A DNA stretch of 64,000 nucleotides from Polynucleobacter sp. AM-25C3. GTDB taxonomy: Bacteria; Pseudomonadota; Gammaproteobacteria; Burkholderiales; Burkholderiaceae. Location of the stretch: the NCBI RefSeq assembly GCF_018882335.1, contig NZ_JACVOS010000006.1, positions 82,918-146,917 of the forward strand, read 5' to 3'. The notes under the pieces were generated by a model that had not been told where the DNA came from, searched no databases, and worked only from the letters and a program-made list of their open reading frames with translations. Shown piece by piece: positions 54,980 to 63,878 of the stretch; position 1 is the stretch's first letter; every line of letters begins with the position of its first letter. The position numbers and the translations under genes are program-made.

Positions 54980-57475
54980 TTAGAACGGCTCATACCCGCC
55001 TGAAGAATACCCAACCGAGCCCATCGCCAAGTTGTCAAACTTGGTATACGGGCCTTGCCAACTTAGGCGCACTGTACCAATTGGACCGTTACGCTGCTTA
55101 CCGATAATGATCTCAGCCATACCTTTATCAGTCGTCGTATCTGGGTGATAAACCTCATCACGATAGATAAACATAATTAAGTCGGCATCTTGCTCGATCG
55201 CGCCTGACTCACGCAAGTCAGACATGATTGGACGCTTGTTAGGACGTTGCTCAAGACCACGATTTAACTGCGATAGAGCCACTACGGGGCACTGCAATTC
55301 TTTTGCAAGTGACTTAAGCGAACGTGAAATTTCAGAAATCTCGGTCGCGCGGTTCTCGGAACCAGAGCCACTCATCAACTGCAAGTAATCAATCACCACA
55401 AGGCCAAGTGTTCCGCCAAAGTTACGAGCGATACGGCGTGCGCGTGCACGCAACTCTAAACTGGATAGAGCGCCGGTCTCATCAATCAAAATTTGGGTAT
55501 TACTTAAGCGCGCAATTGCATCGGTAACACGTGGCCACTCATCATCTTGCAACTTTCCGGTACGCATTCGACTTTGATCAACACGTCCCACTGAACCCAA
55601 CAAACGGGATGCTAGTTGCTCACCCGACATTTCCATAGAGAAGACGACTACCGGCAATCCTTCGGCCAGCGCTACGTTCTCTGCAATATTGAGAGCAAAT
55701 GCAGTGTTATGAGTCACCACGTAATCATTGGTGACGTAGGTTCTATCTGGGTGACTAACGGAGATACATTGCGCCTCAGAAACTCTAGATGGCTCAATGC
55801 TCTTAAATGAAAGTCTCCGTTGACGATCCCAGTCTGCCCTTAATCTTTCCTTCTTTTCAGGCAAAGTAAATGCTTGAAAGCCGGGACCAAAACTCATATT
55901 CAAAACATAAGCTAAGCGACCCTGCTTCTTCTCACCCTGATAGGTATAACTCGTCTGTTTGTGCGCTATTGAGCAAAATCCACCCAATGATCTAGCCAAA
56001 GAGGCAACGTCTTCTGACAATTGCTTGCTTGCAGTACAAAAACGAATGGAGCCCCACTTCTCAATCCAGCCATCGGTGTCCATTAGACCCTGGAACAAAG
56101 CAAGACGAGAAGTCTTATTCGCCTCAAGATAGGTAGTGGGAATGTATTTATCAAAGCTTCTGCAGCCGAGAACACCTAAATCTTGTAAGGCAGAGCGGAA
56201 ATAATTTGTTGGCACAGACTGACGTTGGCCATTGGCAGCAATTCTGGCTTTGGAGACTAATCTCCAGTCATATGCGTTAGCATGAACTAACTCCATCTCA
56301 TAGCCGGCAAGCGCGTTCATGCGCTCTACAAGCTCGGGGGATTTAGTTGAGAACATGACGCTGCCATGAGACAAAGCTAAAGTGCCATCGCCCAATAAAG
56401 CGCCAAATACCCAAGGGTTTATTGGCAATGTATTTGAGTGACCAAAATCACCCGAAACAGGATCAATCCACAGACGATTCTTGTAGCGAACACAAGAGAG
56501 CATTTCCATTAAACGCGCAGTGCTAATGACTTTAGGTGCATCCCAATCGCGATACATGACGCGCCATAGATGCTCATCGCAGCACTCGGCTTCACGACCA
56601 TCAGAGAAGGTGACTTTGTATATCTGCTTAATGCCTTGTGGATAAATGCCGGTAACCATGGAGTGCTGACCATCGACAGAGGCAAGGCGATCACCGAAAC
56701 GCAAATCGCCCATCAACTTCCAACCATCAACCGTTTTCACTTTTGCGTCCATGGGCTGTGCTTTACCCATCGAAGGTCTTCCGGCAACAATCACTAAGTC
56801 GCCTTTTTGTAGGCCGCTGGTTTGTTTATCCAGATCAATAAATCCAGTTGCAATACCGGTGATATCACTTCCGCCTTGGCGATTGTAGAGCTCATCAATA
56901 CGAGCAACAACGGTTCTGAGCAATGGCTCAATCTCAAGGTAATCGGCTTTGCGACTACCCTCTTCACCGATTTGTAAAATGCGTGACTCCGCCTCATCCA
57001 AAAGCGTTCTCACTGAACGGCCTTCAGGAACAAAAGCAGAGTTCACAATGTTGTCAGAGACTTCAATCAAGCGACGCAGAATGCTGCGATCACGAACAAT
57101 GTCGGCATAGCCTTTAATATTCGCCGCGCTAGGAGTGCTTTGCGCTAATGAATTGAGGTAATCAATCCCAACTAAATCACCACCCTGCTCAGACTTAACA
57201 GCCTCATGAACGGTAATGACGTCAGCAGGATGATTGTCGCCAACTAAGCGCTGAATGACCTTATAGATCAGAGCATGTTCAGGACGATAGAAATCTTTAT
57301 CAGTTAACATTCCACCCAGGCGATCCCAGGCTGTGTTATCGATCAGTAGACCGCCGAGCAAAGATTGCTCGGCTTCTACAGAATGCGGCGGTACTTTTAA
57401 AGCCTGCAAGGCTGCATCCCCAGAACCCATCATGCCGGGACTTGGCATAAGGGAACGTGAGCGGGATTCAGCCAT
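54980..57475 (-). CDS. dnaB: Replicative DNA helicase DnaB containing an intein
   Basis: An 831-residue precursor; DnaB alone would be 479 residues after splicing. The N-terminal domain begins near KVPPHSVEAEQSLLGGLLID. The RecA-like domain has IVAGRPSMGK at 229-238, interrupted there by a 352-residue intein, and resumes with TAFALNIAENVALAEGLPV. VVIDYLQLMSG (Walker B), SLKSLAKELQCPVVALSQLNRGLEQR and DLRESGAIEQDADLIMFIYRDE follow. It unwinds DNA at the replication fork. Because the intein splits Lys from Thr in the P-loop, the precursor cannot be an active ATPase until spliced. Confidence 0.97.
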   Translation of the reverse strand: MAESRSRSLMPSPGMMGSGDAALQALKVPPHSVEAEQSLLGGLLIDNTAWDRLGGMLTDKDFYRPEHALIYKVIQRLVGDNHPADVITVHEAVKSEQGGDLVGIDYLNSLAQSTPSAANIKGYADIVRDRSILRRLIEVSDNIVNSAFVPEGRSVRTLLDEAESRILQIGEEGSRKADYLEIEPLLRTVVARIDELYNRQGGSDITGIATGFIDLDKQTSGLQKGDLVIVAGRPSMGKAQPMDAKVKTVDGWKLMGDLRFGDRLASVDGQHSMVTGIYPQGIKQIYKVTFSDGREAECCDEHLWRVMYRDWDAPKVISTARLMEMLSCVRYKNRLWIDPVSGDFGHSNTLPINPWVFGALLGDGTLALSHGSVMFSTKSPELVERMNALAGYEMELVHANAYDWRLVSKARIAANGQRQSVPTNYFRSALQDLGVLGCRSFDKYIPTTYLEANKTSRLALFQGLMDTDGWIEKWGSIRFCTASKQLSEDVASLARSLGGFCSIAHKQTSYTYQGEKKQGRLAYVLNMSFGPGFQAFTLPEKKERLRADWDRQRRLSFKSIEPSRVSEAQCISVSHPDRTYVTNDYVVTHNTAFALNIAENVALAEGLPVVVFSMEMSGEQLASRLLGSVGRVDQSRMRTGKLQDDEWPRVTDAIARLSNTQILIDETGALSSLELRARARRIARNFGGTLGLVVIDYLQLMSGSGSENRATEISEISRSLKSLAKELQCPVVALSQLNRGLEQRPNKRPIMSDLRESGAIEQDADLIMFIYRDEVYHPDTTTDKGMAEIIIGKQRNGPIGTVRLSWQGPYTKFDNLAMGSVGYSSGGYEPF
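55706..56761 (-). mobile_element. DnaB intein (class 3 signature) with LAGLIDADG homing endonuclease
   Basis: DnaB residues 239-590. The intein starts with Ala, not Cys or Ser, and ends VVTHN, followed by extein Thr. Block B is ECCDEHLWRV with His64 and Trp66; block F holds Cys332 in QCISVSHPDRTYV; with the +1 Thr this is the Trp-Cys-Thr set that defines class 3 inteins, which use the block F cysteine as first nucleophile. Endonuclease motifs are GALLGDGTL (120-128) and FQGLMDTDG (223-231), both with acidic residues. The site is the P-loop between Lys and Thr, a known DnaB insertion point. Confidence 0.93.
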
Positions 57476-57510
57476 GAGGCTAGTGTTTTAATAAACCTAA
57501 GATCTAAAAC

Positions 57511-57963
57511 TTATGCTTGCTCGCCAACGACACGGATAGTGATATCAGCCACTACGTCGGTATGAACAGCTACCGCTACAGGGTGATCACCAACCATCTT
57601 CAATGGGCCAGTAGGCATACGTACAGAAGCTTTTTCAATTACAAAGCCCTTGGCTTTTAATGCATCAGCGATGTCATGGTTGGTTACAGAACCAAACAAA
57701 CGACCGTCAACACCCGCTTTTTGACCGATTTCGAGAACCAAGTCTTTGAGCTTTGCGCCAACCGCTTCAGCAGCAGCCAATTTCTCAGCAGCCAATTTTT
57801 CCAACTCGGCACGGCGAACAGCGAAGTCAGCGATTGCTGTTTCAGTTGCACGACGAGCTTTGCGTTGTGGGATCAGGAAATTACGAGCGTAACCGTCTTT
57901 AACGCGAACGATGTCGCCGAGGTTGCCCAGGTTAATTACTTTTTCTAAAAGAATGATTTGCAT
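57511..57963 (-). CDS. rplI: 50S ribosomal protein L9
   Basis: A 150-residue L9. [32 protein letters not shown] is the N-terminal domain, followed by a long central helix and the C-terminal domain with [21 protein letters not shown]. Last gene of the rpsF-priB-rpsR-rplI operon. Confidence 0.98.
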   Translation of the reverse strand: MQIILLEKVINLGNLGDIVRVKDGYARNFLIPQRKARRATETAIADFAVRRAELEKLAAEKLAAAEAVGAKLKDLVLEIGQKAGVDGRLFGSVTNHDIADALKAKGFVIEKASVRMPTGPLKMVGDHPVAVAVHTDVVADITIRVVGEQA

Positions 57964-57976
57964 TGAGGGCTCCTAA

Positions 57977-58249
57977 TTATTTCTTGTGTTGATCGGAGAA
58001 TGGCAACAAAGCCAAATAACGAGCACGCTTAATAGCAGTGTCTAACTGACGCTGATATTTAGCTTTTGTGCCTGTCAAACGTGCAGGAGTGATCTTGGCA
58101 TTTTCGCCAATGAAGTCCTTCAATGTATCCACATCTTTGTAGTCAATCTGTTCTACGCCAGCAACAGTGAAACGGCAATAACGCTTACGCTTGAACAATG
58201 GGTTCTGAGCTGGTTTCTTTTTGAAATCGGGTTTCTTTCCAAACGCCAT
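57977..58249 (-). CDS. rpsR: 30S ribosomal protein S18
   Basis: A 90-residue S18: [23 protein letters not shown] [48 protein letters not shown]. The N-terminus has an extra Lys/Phe-rich stretch common in Burkholderiales. Confidence 0.98.
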   Translation of the reverse strand: MAFGKKPDFKKKPAQNPLFKRKRYCRFTVAGVEQIDYKDVDTLKDFIGENAKITPARLTGTKAKYQRQLDTAIKRARYLALLPFSDQHKK

Positions 58250-58262
58250 GATGATTTCCTCT

Positions 58263-58562
58263 TTAATTTTTCAATTGAATATGGGTAATATGGAAAACAA
58301 GTCTTTGATTACGTAGAGTCTTCGGTGCTAAGAATCCTTCAAACACTGCCTCGGCGCCTAAATCCATTTGCTCCAAGCCCTTTTGTATCGGGCCGATTGC
58401 TATGGCTTCAACACTCATCTGAATTTTCCTAGCTGCTCCTACCTCGCTTACTTCGCCGCTATGTTCTAGCTGGCAATGCATCACCGGTATTCCCGCTGGT
58501 GTAAATCGAATCGCGTCTTTAGATACCAAGAATGCAGTTAGGGTGAAATGATTCAACGCCAA
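58263..58562 (-). CDS. priB: Primosomal replication protein N (PriB)
   Basis: A 99-residue single-domain OB-fold protein. [51 protein letters not shown] and HITHIQLKN are the PriB pattern. The start is TTG 58560-58562; no ATG is available in frame between the upstream stop region and the conserved part. It sits between rpsF and rpsR, the standard place. It binds ssDNA during replication restart. Confidence 0.92.
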   Translation of the reverse strand: MALNHFTLTAFLVSKDAIRFTPAGIPVMHCQLEHSGEVSEVGAARKIQMSVEAIAIGPIQKGLEQMDLGAEAVFEGFLAPKTLRNQRLVFHITHIQLKN

Positions 58563-58615
58563 TCCGTCACTCTGATACGTTTTCTAGTCTGTGTATTCCT
58601 CTTCAAATTTCTAAC

Positions 58616-58990
58616 TTAAGCCGCTACTGCAGGAGCTTCGGTTTGAGCGGATTTACGCGCTTCTTCACGTTGCACTTCTTTCATCATGATGGAAGGCTCT
58701 GTTTCAGCTTTCTTAGTCTTGATGATGAGGTGACGCAAAACTGCATCGTTAAATTTGAACGCATGCTCAAGCTCGTCCAGAGTTTTCTGGTCGCACTCAA
58801 TGTTCATGCAAACGTAGTGGGCTTTAGCAAGTTTGTCGATCATGTAAGCCATCTGACGACGACCCCAATCTTCCATACGATGAATTTTGCCGCCAGCAGC
58901 AGCTAAGGTCGCTTTGTAGCGATCGATCATCGCAGGCACTTGCTCGCTTTGGTCCGGATGGACGATAAAGACGATTTCATAATGACGCAT
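58616..58990 (-). CDS. rpsF: 30S ribosomal protein S6
   Basis: A 124-residue S6. [25 protein letters not shown] and [22 protein letters not shown] are typical; the tail is Ala/Glu-rich. It leads the operon, and its leader holds a strong hairpin. Confidence 0.98.
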   Translation of the reverse strand: MRHYEIVFIVHPDQSEQVPAMIDRYKATLAAAGGKIHRMEDWGRRQMAYMIDKLAKAHYVCMNIECDQKTLDELEHAFKFNDAVLRHLIIKTKKAETEPSIMMKEVQREEARKSAQTEAPAVAA

Positions 58991-59013
58991 CTAACACTCC
59001 TTAAGGATAAAGT

Positions 59014-59064
59014 CACCTGGGCGTCTTGCTAACTTCCGATGGTTTTAAAGTTAGCGCCAGTGTG
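59014..59064 (-). promoter_or_regulatory. Hairpin in the rpsF leader (candidate S6:S18 autoregulatory element)
   Basis: On the minus strand GCTAACTT-N12-AAGTTAGC is a perfect 8-bp stem, extended outward past a small bulge by CTGGCG pairing with CGCCCAG. It ends about 25 bases before the rpsF ATG. Many bacteria have a structured rpsF leader bound by the S6:S18 pair. The position and shape fit; I could not match the exact conserved loop bases with certainty. Confidence 0.45.
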
Positions 59065-59124
59065 ACAAGGTAGTAACAAATTGTAGGTAAAACTAACTAC
59101 ACATATTTACTGCTTTTTAAGTCC

Positions 59125-60201
59125 CTACCTAATTTCAGGTAAGTCCGCTATTCTAGCAAAAAAATCCTGCCAAGTCAGGGGTTTACCAGCTAAATTTGCC
59201 TGCTTTGCCGCATTCAGAGCCAACTGAAGCGCAATTCTCGCTCTTGGTGCAGTTAAGGAGCCAGAAGCACGGCATCCAGGGGCATCTGCCTCAGGAATAT
59301 TGGGCCAAGTACTGCCAGCACCGGTTCTGGTGGTTCTTACCAGGGCAATGCCTTGAGCCATTGCCTTATCCAAAGGCTCTACCCACGCATCATGAAAGCC
59401 ACCCAACCCTGAGCCAGCAAGGACTAGTCCCTGAATATCGCTTTTGAGCCATTGCGCCACTGTTTCAGCGCGAGCACCTGCATGACTAGTCAAAATCTCA
59501 ACCCAAGGCCATTCACCCTCCCGGGGAATAGGTAAATCCTCATTCCAAGCAGCCTGTACGGCCTTTACACACGATAGCCAGGAAGGATTGATCAATCCGA
59601 CTGAGCTTGATGGCGAGTTCTGTAATGGGGCATTTAAAGCAGTAGCATGGCGTTTTGCCAAGTCCATCGCCATGCACCCACGGCCATCCATGACCGCATA
59701 GATACCGCCTGGGCAGTTATCAATCGCCGTGGAGGCCCAGCGCAGGGCATCTAAAAGATTTGAGGGTCCATCGGCTCCAGGCGCATTACTCGGAAGCATG
59801 GCCCCAGTCAGAATAACCCTCTTAGACTGAGTCAGAGCTAACTTTCCACAAGTTGCCTGTAGAAATAAACCCGTTTCTTCAATCGTATCGGTGCCGTGGG
59901 TAACCACAACCCCCTTCACCGCCGCGTCCAGCAACGCCTCTCTAACTGCAATCCCTAGGGCGTTCAGATGCGCGTCAGTCAGATTTCGGCTATTGATATT
60001 GGCTAACTGATGCGAAACCAGTTTGACGCCCTCAGGAACTGCCGACTGAATATGGCCAACCAATGCCTCAACCCCAACTTGGCCAGCTTGATACTGCAGC
60101 GGGCTACCCTCGGGATTCAAGGCGAGACCAGCGATTGTGCCGCCCATACCTAAAACCAAAATATGGGGAGAATTTTCAGGAATATTAGTAATTGAGCTCA
60201 T
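59125..60201 (-). CDS. L-asparaginase
   Basis: A 358-residue amidohydrolase from ATG 60199-60201 (an upstream extension into the lexA promoter is not family-like). [15 protein letters not shown] has the first catalytic threonine, [18 protein letters not shown] the second with Thr-Asp, and [20 protein letters not shown] follows. It hydrolyses asparagine to aspartate and ammonia. No signal peptide is visible, so it is probably cytoplasmic. It is divergent from lexA across 61 bases. Confidence 0.93.
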   Translation of the reverse strand: MSSITNIPENSPHILVLGMGGTIAGLALNPEGSPLQYQAGQVGVEALVGHIQSAVPEGVKLVSHQLANINSRNLTDAHLNALGIAVREALLDAAVKGVVVTHGTDTIEETGLFLQATCGKLALTQSKRVILTGAMLPSNAPGADGPSNLLDALRWASTAIDNCPGGIYAVMDGRGCMAMDLAKRHATALNAPLQNSPSSSVGLINPSWLSCVKAVQAAWNEDLPIPREGEWPWVEILTSHAGARAETVAQWLKSDIQGLVLAGSGLGGFHDAWVEPLDKAMAQGIALVRTTRTGAGSTWPNIPEADAPGCRASGSLTAPRARIALQLALNAAKQANLAGKPLTWQDFFARIADLPEIR

Positions 60202-60227
60202 ATATTCATTATCTACCTTCAAATTGA

Positions 60228-60261
60228 TTGAATATTCAAATAGTGCTGTATACAATCCCAG
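60228..60261 (+). promoter_or_regulatory. lexA promoter with LexA (SOS) box
   Basis: TTGAAT (60228-60233), 17-base spacer, TACAAT (60251-60256). CTGTATACAATCCCAG (60246-60261) is a CTG-N10-CAG LexA box that covers the -10 element. The expected transcription start, about seven bases after the -10, is near base 60263, the A of the lexA ATG. Confidence 0.75.
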
Positions 60262-60262
60262 T

Positions 60263-60982
60263 ATGGACATAAATACAGTCGATTTTATAGAGGAGCTGAC
60301 TGCCCTCCCCAAGCTCACTGCACGTCAGAGTGAGATTTTGGAATTGATTACTAAAGCCATCGAGGAAAGTGGTTCACCCCCCACTCGCGCAGAAATTGCG
60401 ACGCAACTTGGGTTTGCATCCGCCAACGCTGCTGAAGAGCACTTGCGCGCCTTAGCAAAAAAAGGCTATATCGAACTAACGCCTGGAACCTCTCGTGGCA
60501 TTCGTATTCCACAACGATTTAACCAAACACACAATCCCAATAAATATCGTCAGATGTCTTTACCTTCTGGCGCGCTTCAGCAACTTACGCTGCCACTTAT
60601 TGGCCGCGTTGCTGCGGGCTCTCCCATCATGGCAGTTGAGCATATTGAAAAACAAGTTCCGATTGATCCGAGTTTGTTTAGCAAGGGTGCAGATTATCTA
60701 TTAAAGGTGGTTGGTATGAGCATGCGCGATGCGGGCATTTTGGATGGTGACTACTTAGCCGTTCGAAAAACTACAGAAGTACGCAACGGCGACATCGTGG
60801 TTGCACGCTTAGATGATGAAGTTACCGTGAAGCGCTGGAACCAAAAGAACACTGCTGATGGCATGGTGATTGAATTACAAGCCGAGAACCCAGACTTCAA
60901 AAATATTTTGGTAGATGGGCGTCAACAGAACTTTGCAGTTGAAGGACAGGCAGTTGGCCTCATCAGGGCTGGCGGGCTCTAA
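60263..60982 (+). CDS. lexA: SOS repressor LexA
   Basis: A 239-residue repressor/protease from ATG 60263. The N-terminal domain has [55 protein letters not shown], the winged helix. Cleavage is at Ala-Gly in [10 protein letters not shown], the catalytic serine is in [20 protein letters not shown] and the lysine in DDEVTVKRW. The ~15 residues before LTARQ are longer than in E. coli. No ribosome-binding site precedes the ATG; the LexA box is there instead, which suggests a leaderless mRNA. Confidence 0.96.
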   Translation: MDINTVDFIEELTALPKLTARQSEILELITKAIEESGSPPTRAEIATQLGFASANAAEEHLRALAKKGYIELTPGTSRGIRIPQRFNQTHNPNKYRQMSLPSGALQQLTLPLIGRVAAGSPIMAVEHIEKQVPIDPSLFSKGADYLLKVVGMSMRDAGILDGDYLAVRKTTEVRNGDIVVARLDDEVTVKRWNQKNTADGMVIELQAENPDFKNILVDGRQQNFAVEGQAVGLIRAGGL

Positions 60983-60999
60983 GCGCTGCCCCACAAAGC

Positions 61000-61023
61000 A
61001 AAAGGCCTCGTAAGAGGCCTTTT
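61000..61023 (+). terminator. Rho-independent terminator after lexA
   Basis: AAAAGGCCTC-GTAA-GAGGCCTTTT with TTTTT continuing. Perfect 10-bp stem and tetraloop. Confidence 0.9.
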
Positions 61024-61067
61024 TTAATTGCGGATGTTCACTTCGCCGCTTAGGTTTTTTTGATTAC

Positions 61068-61526
61068 TTATTTTTTACTAGGTGCAACTACGTTTGCATT
61101 CTTTGGTGATGCGGTAATCGTGATGAGCGTTTTTGGACCACCAAGTGAACCTTCATTTAATTCTACTGTTGAAGTGCGATCACCTTTAGTGAAAACCAAA
61201 ATACTCGTTTTAGATTTCACAGCGCTCACAGTAGTCCATCCAGCCTTAGGATATTCGGCTTGGAAAAAGGCATAAATATCTGTTGAAGTTTGCACACCAG
61301 ATAAAACCACTCGACCAACCCAGTTATCACCACGACCAATGATTAATGAATCAGAGCCAATGATCTTGGATGCTGCCGGCAATGGCATATCACCCAAGAG
61401 TTGGGATTGAATTTCTTGAACTTCGCTAGGGGTGCCTGTAGGAGAGTCTCCAGAGGAGGCGCATGCAGCCAATAGCAAAGCCAGGGAGACAGCTAAAGCA
61501 TGCCTAAAAAGTAAAAATTGATTCAT
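61068..61526 (-). CDS. Lipoprotein, unknown function
   Basis: A 152-residue protein when started at ATG 61524-61526 (seven codons inside the longest frame), which places MNQFLLFRH before the hydrophobic core and lipobox LLAAC near residue 22. The mature part has MPLPAASKIIGSDSLIIGRGDNWVGRVVLSG, then ADIYAFFQAEYPKAGWTTVSAV-like repeats of beta strands, and ends with a Lys-rich tail. The 'IYAFFQAEYPKAGW' region is reminiscent of DUF4410/YidB-like envelope proteins, but I do not assign a function. Confidence 0.65.
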   Translation of the reverse strand: MNQFLLFRHALAVSLALLLAACASSGDSPTGTPSEVQEIQSQLLGDMPLPAASKIIGSDSLIIGRGDNWVGRVVLSGVQTSTDIYAFFQAEYPKAGWTTVSAVKSKTSILVFTKGDRTSTVELNEGSLGGPKTLITITASPKNANVVAPSKK

Positions 61527-61803
61527 TATTTTCGTCCAACCAGCCAAAAGGAGGATATTACAGTAGGCTAGCTCGATTCAATATAGCACTCAAAACTAGT
61601 ACGAATCAACCATTTACTTTATGCGTCAAAAGAAAGTAAAAAGCAGATATATAAAAGAGAAAATTGATTTAAAAATTGATGCGTATCAGTGAACTTGCTC
61701 CATTCATTTTCTGGCGGCTCAAAAAATAAGTTACTCCCATTACAAAAATGACTAAAAAACTGAATTTCCCCTTAATTGGTATAGCTCTTCCTAGGGCGTT
61801 CTT

Positions 61804-62901
61804 TTGCTGACCCCAACAAAGATCCTAATTATTTGTGGCACGCGTCCAGAGATTATTAAATTAGCGCCTGTATATCATTTTTTACGAACTCAATCATGGT
61901 GCGAAGTTCAGTGGCTACATACTGGACAACACCAAGAAATGGCAGAGCAAATTTTGACCTGCTTTGATATCACCCCCGATATAGTGTTGAGCAGGATGGG
62001 AAGTTCTCTATCTGAATTCAGTATTGGATGCCGGCAGCAATTAGATGCCGTAATGGTGTCAACTAAGTGGGATGCCGTCATTGTTCAGGGTGATACTGAA
62101 AGCGCTTTTCTTGGGGGCTTATCTGCTTTTTATGAACGCATCCCGATTGCCCATGTAGAGGCAGGTCTCAGAACATACGATCTAACTAGACCATTCCCAG
62201 AAGAAGGTCTAAGGCAAATGCTTTCTCGCATCACTCACTTTCACTTTCCACCAACTGAGGGCGGTAAGAATGTATTAATGAATGAGGCCATACCTTTAAA
62301 GAATATCCATGTCACTGGTAATACTGTAGTGGATGCTCAAAAGTGGGTTATTAAAAAATACAACATCCACAAAGCAATCACTTCCGGTCGAAATATATTA
62401 GTAACTATGCACCGACGAGAAAATTGGGGCAATGATATCGAGGAAGCTTGCATGGCAATTGCTAGCCTAGCCAAAGCCCATTCAGACTTGAATGTGCTAT
62501 TTCCGGTGCACCTTAATCCGATCGTTCAAAAATCGGTAGATCCCATTCTGGGAGGTCTGGCTAATGTCACCTTAACCCACCCACTGGGATACCTTGAAAT
62601 GCAGCAAGCCATTGCGAATGCATGGCTTATCTTGACTGATTCAGGTGGAATACAAGAGGAGGCTCCCACCTTCCATGTTCCCGTATTGGTTCTGAGAAGA
62701 GAAACAGAAAGGCCTGAGGCCGTGCAAGCTGGATGCGCCAAGATTATTGGCACCAGTGGTGCCGCAATAATTAATGAGGTCAACACCTTATGGGGAGATG
62801 CCGGGCTATATGAGTCGATGAAGCCCAGCATCAATCCCTTTGGAGATGGGCACGCGAGTGAGCGGATTAGCGAGGTTCTCAAGAACCAGTTAAGTCACTA
62901 G
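61804..62901 (+). CDS. wecB: UDP-N-acetylglucosamine 2-epimerase (non-hydrolysing)
   Basis: A 365-residue epimerase making UDP-ManNAc. The start is TTG 61804; TAG at 61792-61794 blocks any upstream start and there is no good ribosome-binding site. ILIICGTRPEIIKLAPVYH, WLHTGQHQEMAEQIL, VQGDTESAF, PIAHVEAGLRTYDLTRPFPEEGLR, VTMHRRENWG and LTDSGGIQEEAPTFHVPVLVLRRETERPEAV are all classic. The spacer 61548-61803 before it is AT-rich and I see no gene in it. It is followed two bases later by an nfrB-like gene, which links it to an NfrB-type polysaccharide. Confidence 0.95.
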   Translation: MLTPTKILIICGTRPEIIKLAPVYHFLRTQSWCEVQWLHTGQHQEMAEQILTCFDITPDIVLSRMGSSLSEFSIGCRQQLDAVMVSTKWDAVIVQGDTESAFLGGLSAFYERIPIAHVEAGLRTYDLTRPFPEEGLRQMLSRITHFHFPPTEGGKNVLMNEAIPLKNIHVTGNTVVDAQKWVIKKYNIHKAITSGRNILVTMHRRENWGNDIEEACMAIASLAKAHSDLNVLFPVHLNPIVQKSVDPILGGLANVTLTHPLGYLEMQQAIANAWLILTDSGGIQEEAPTFHVPVLVLRRETERPEAVQAGCAKIIGTSGAAIINEVNTLWGDAGLYESMKPSINPFGDGHASERISEVLKNQLSH

Positions 62902-62903
62902 TC

Positions 62904-63878
62904 ATGTATCTGATTGATATTGCAGCAAGCTTTCTTTTTGTACTCAAATACATTGCGATAGCGATTGCAATCATCATCTCTATTAGTAGCATTGATGATT
63001 TGTTCATTGATATTGTTTACTGGGTTCGTCGTTTTATTCGGGCCATTACCGTGTATCGACAACATCCAAAAATGCAGTATTCCACGCTATTTTCCGTTCC
63101 AGAAAAGCCACTTGCCATCATGGTTCCCGCATGGCATGAGACGGGCGTCATTGGAAAAATGGCAGAGTTAGCCGCGATCACGATTGATTACGAAAATTAC
63201 CATATCTTTGTAGGGACCTATCCCAACGACCCCGAAACTCAGCTAGATGTCGATAGGGTCTGCGCTGTTTTTCCAAATGTACATAAAGTTGTATGTGCTA
63301 GACCAGGACCAACCAGTAAAGCGGATTGCTTAAATAATGTACTAGATGCGATATTGCAATTTGAGTTACAGGCCAGTCTCGAGTTCTCCGGATTTATCTT
63401 GCATGATTCTGAAGATGTCGTTTCGCCATTAGAGTTACGGTTATTTAATTTCCTACTTCCCAAAAAAGATCTTATTCAGATACCGGTGTACCCCTTTGAG
63501 AAGGGGTGGATGAGTTTCACCTCCATGCATTATTTGGATGAGTTTGCAGAACTGCATGGTAAGGATGTCGTAGTTCGAGAGGCCCTATCTGGACAGGTGC
63601 CCAGCGCCGGCGTTGGAACCTGCTTTAGTCGCAAAGCCGTCTTAGCCCTTTTGGAGGATGGTGATGGCATTGCATTCGATGCACAAAGCCTGACCGAGGA
63701 CTATGACATTGGATTCCGCTTAAAAGCAAAAGGCTTGAAAGAAGTGTTTGTTCGTTTTCCCGTGATTTTTGATGGCTCCAAAGAGGCAAGAAAAAAACTG
63801 TTACGGGGTCAAAGTATTCGAGACTCAAATGTGATTTGCGTGCGAGAGTATTTCCCAGATACGCTCGCCACTGGGTAA
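62904..63878 (+). pseudogene. nfrB: NfrB-like glycosyltransferase (GT2), 3' truncated by an IS insertion
   Basis: Residues 1-50 contain membrane helices and SSIDDLFIDIVYWVRRF, as in phage N4 adsorption protein B. The GT2 domain has KPLAIMVPAWHETGVIGKMAELA, FVGTYPNDPETQLDVDRVCAVFPNVHKVVCARPGPTSKADCLNNV, GFILHDSEDVV and SLTEDYDIGFRLKAKGL. At REYFPDTLAT the family normally continues with a Gln-x-x-Arg-Trp motif, a membrane domain and a C-terminal c-di-GMP-binding (MshEN-type) domain in NfrB. Here it stops after one more codon, and the bases from about 63872 belong to an IS end. The enzyme lacks its acceptor and membrane half, so it is very likely inactive. Confidence 0.85.

Noticed and set aside
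61680..61730. Very short ORF before wecB
   Set aside because: About 16 codons with no ribosome-binding site or motif; the spacer appears non-coding.
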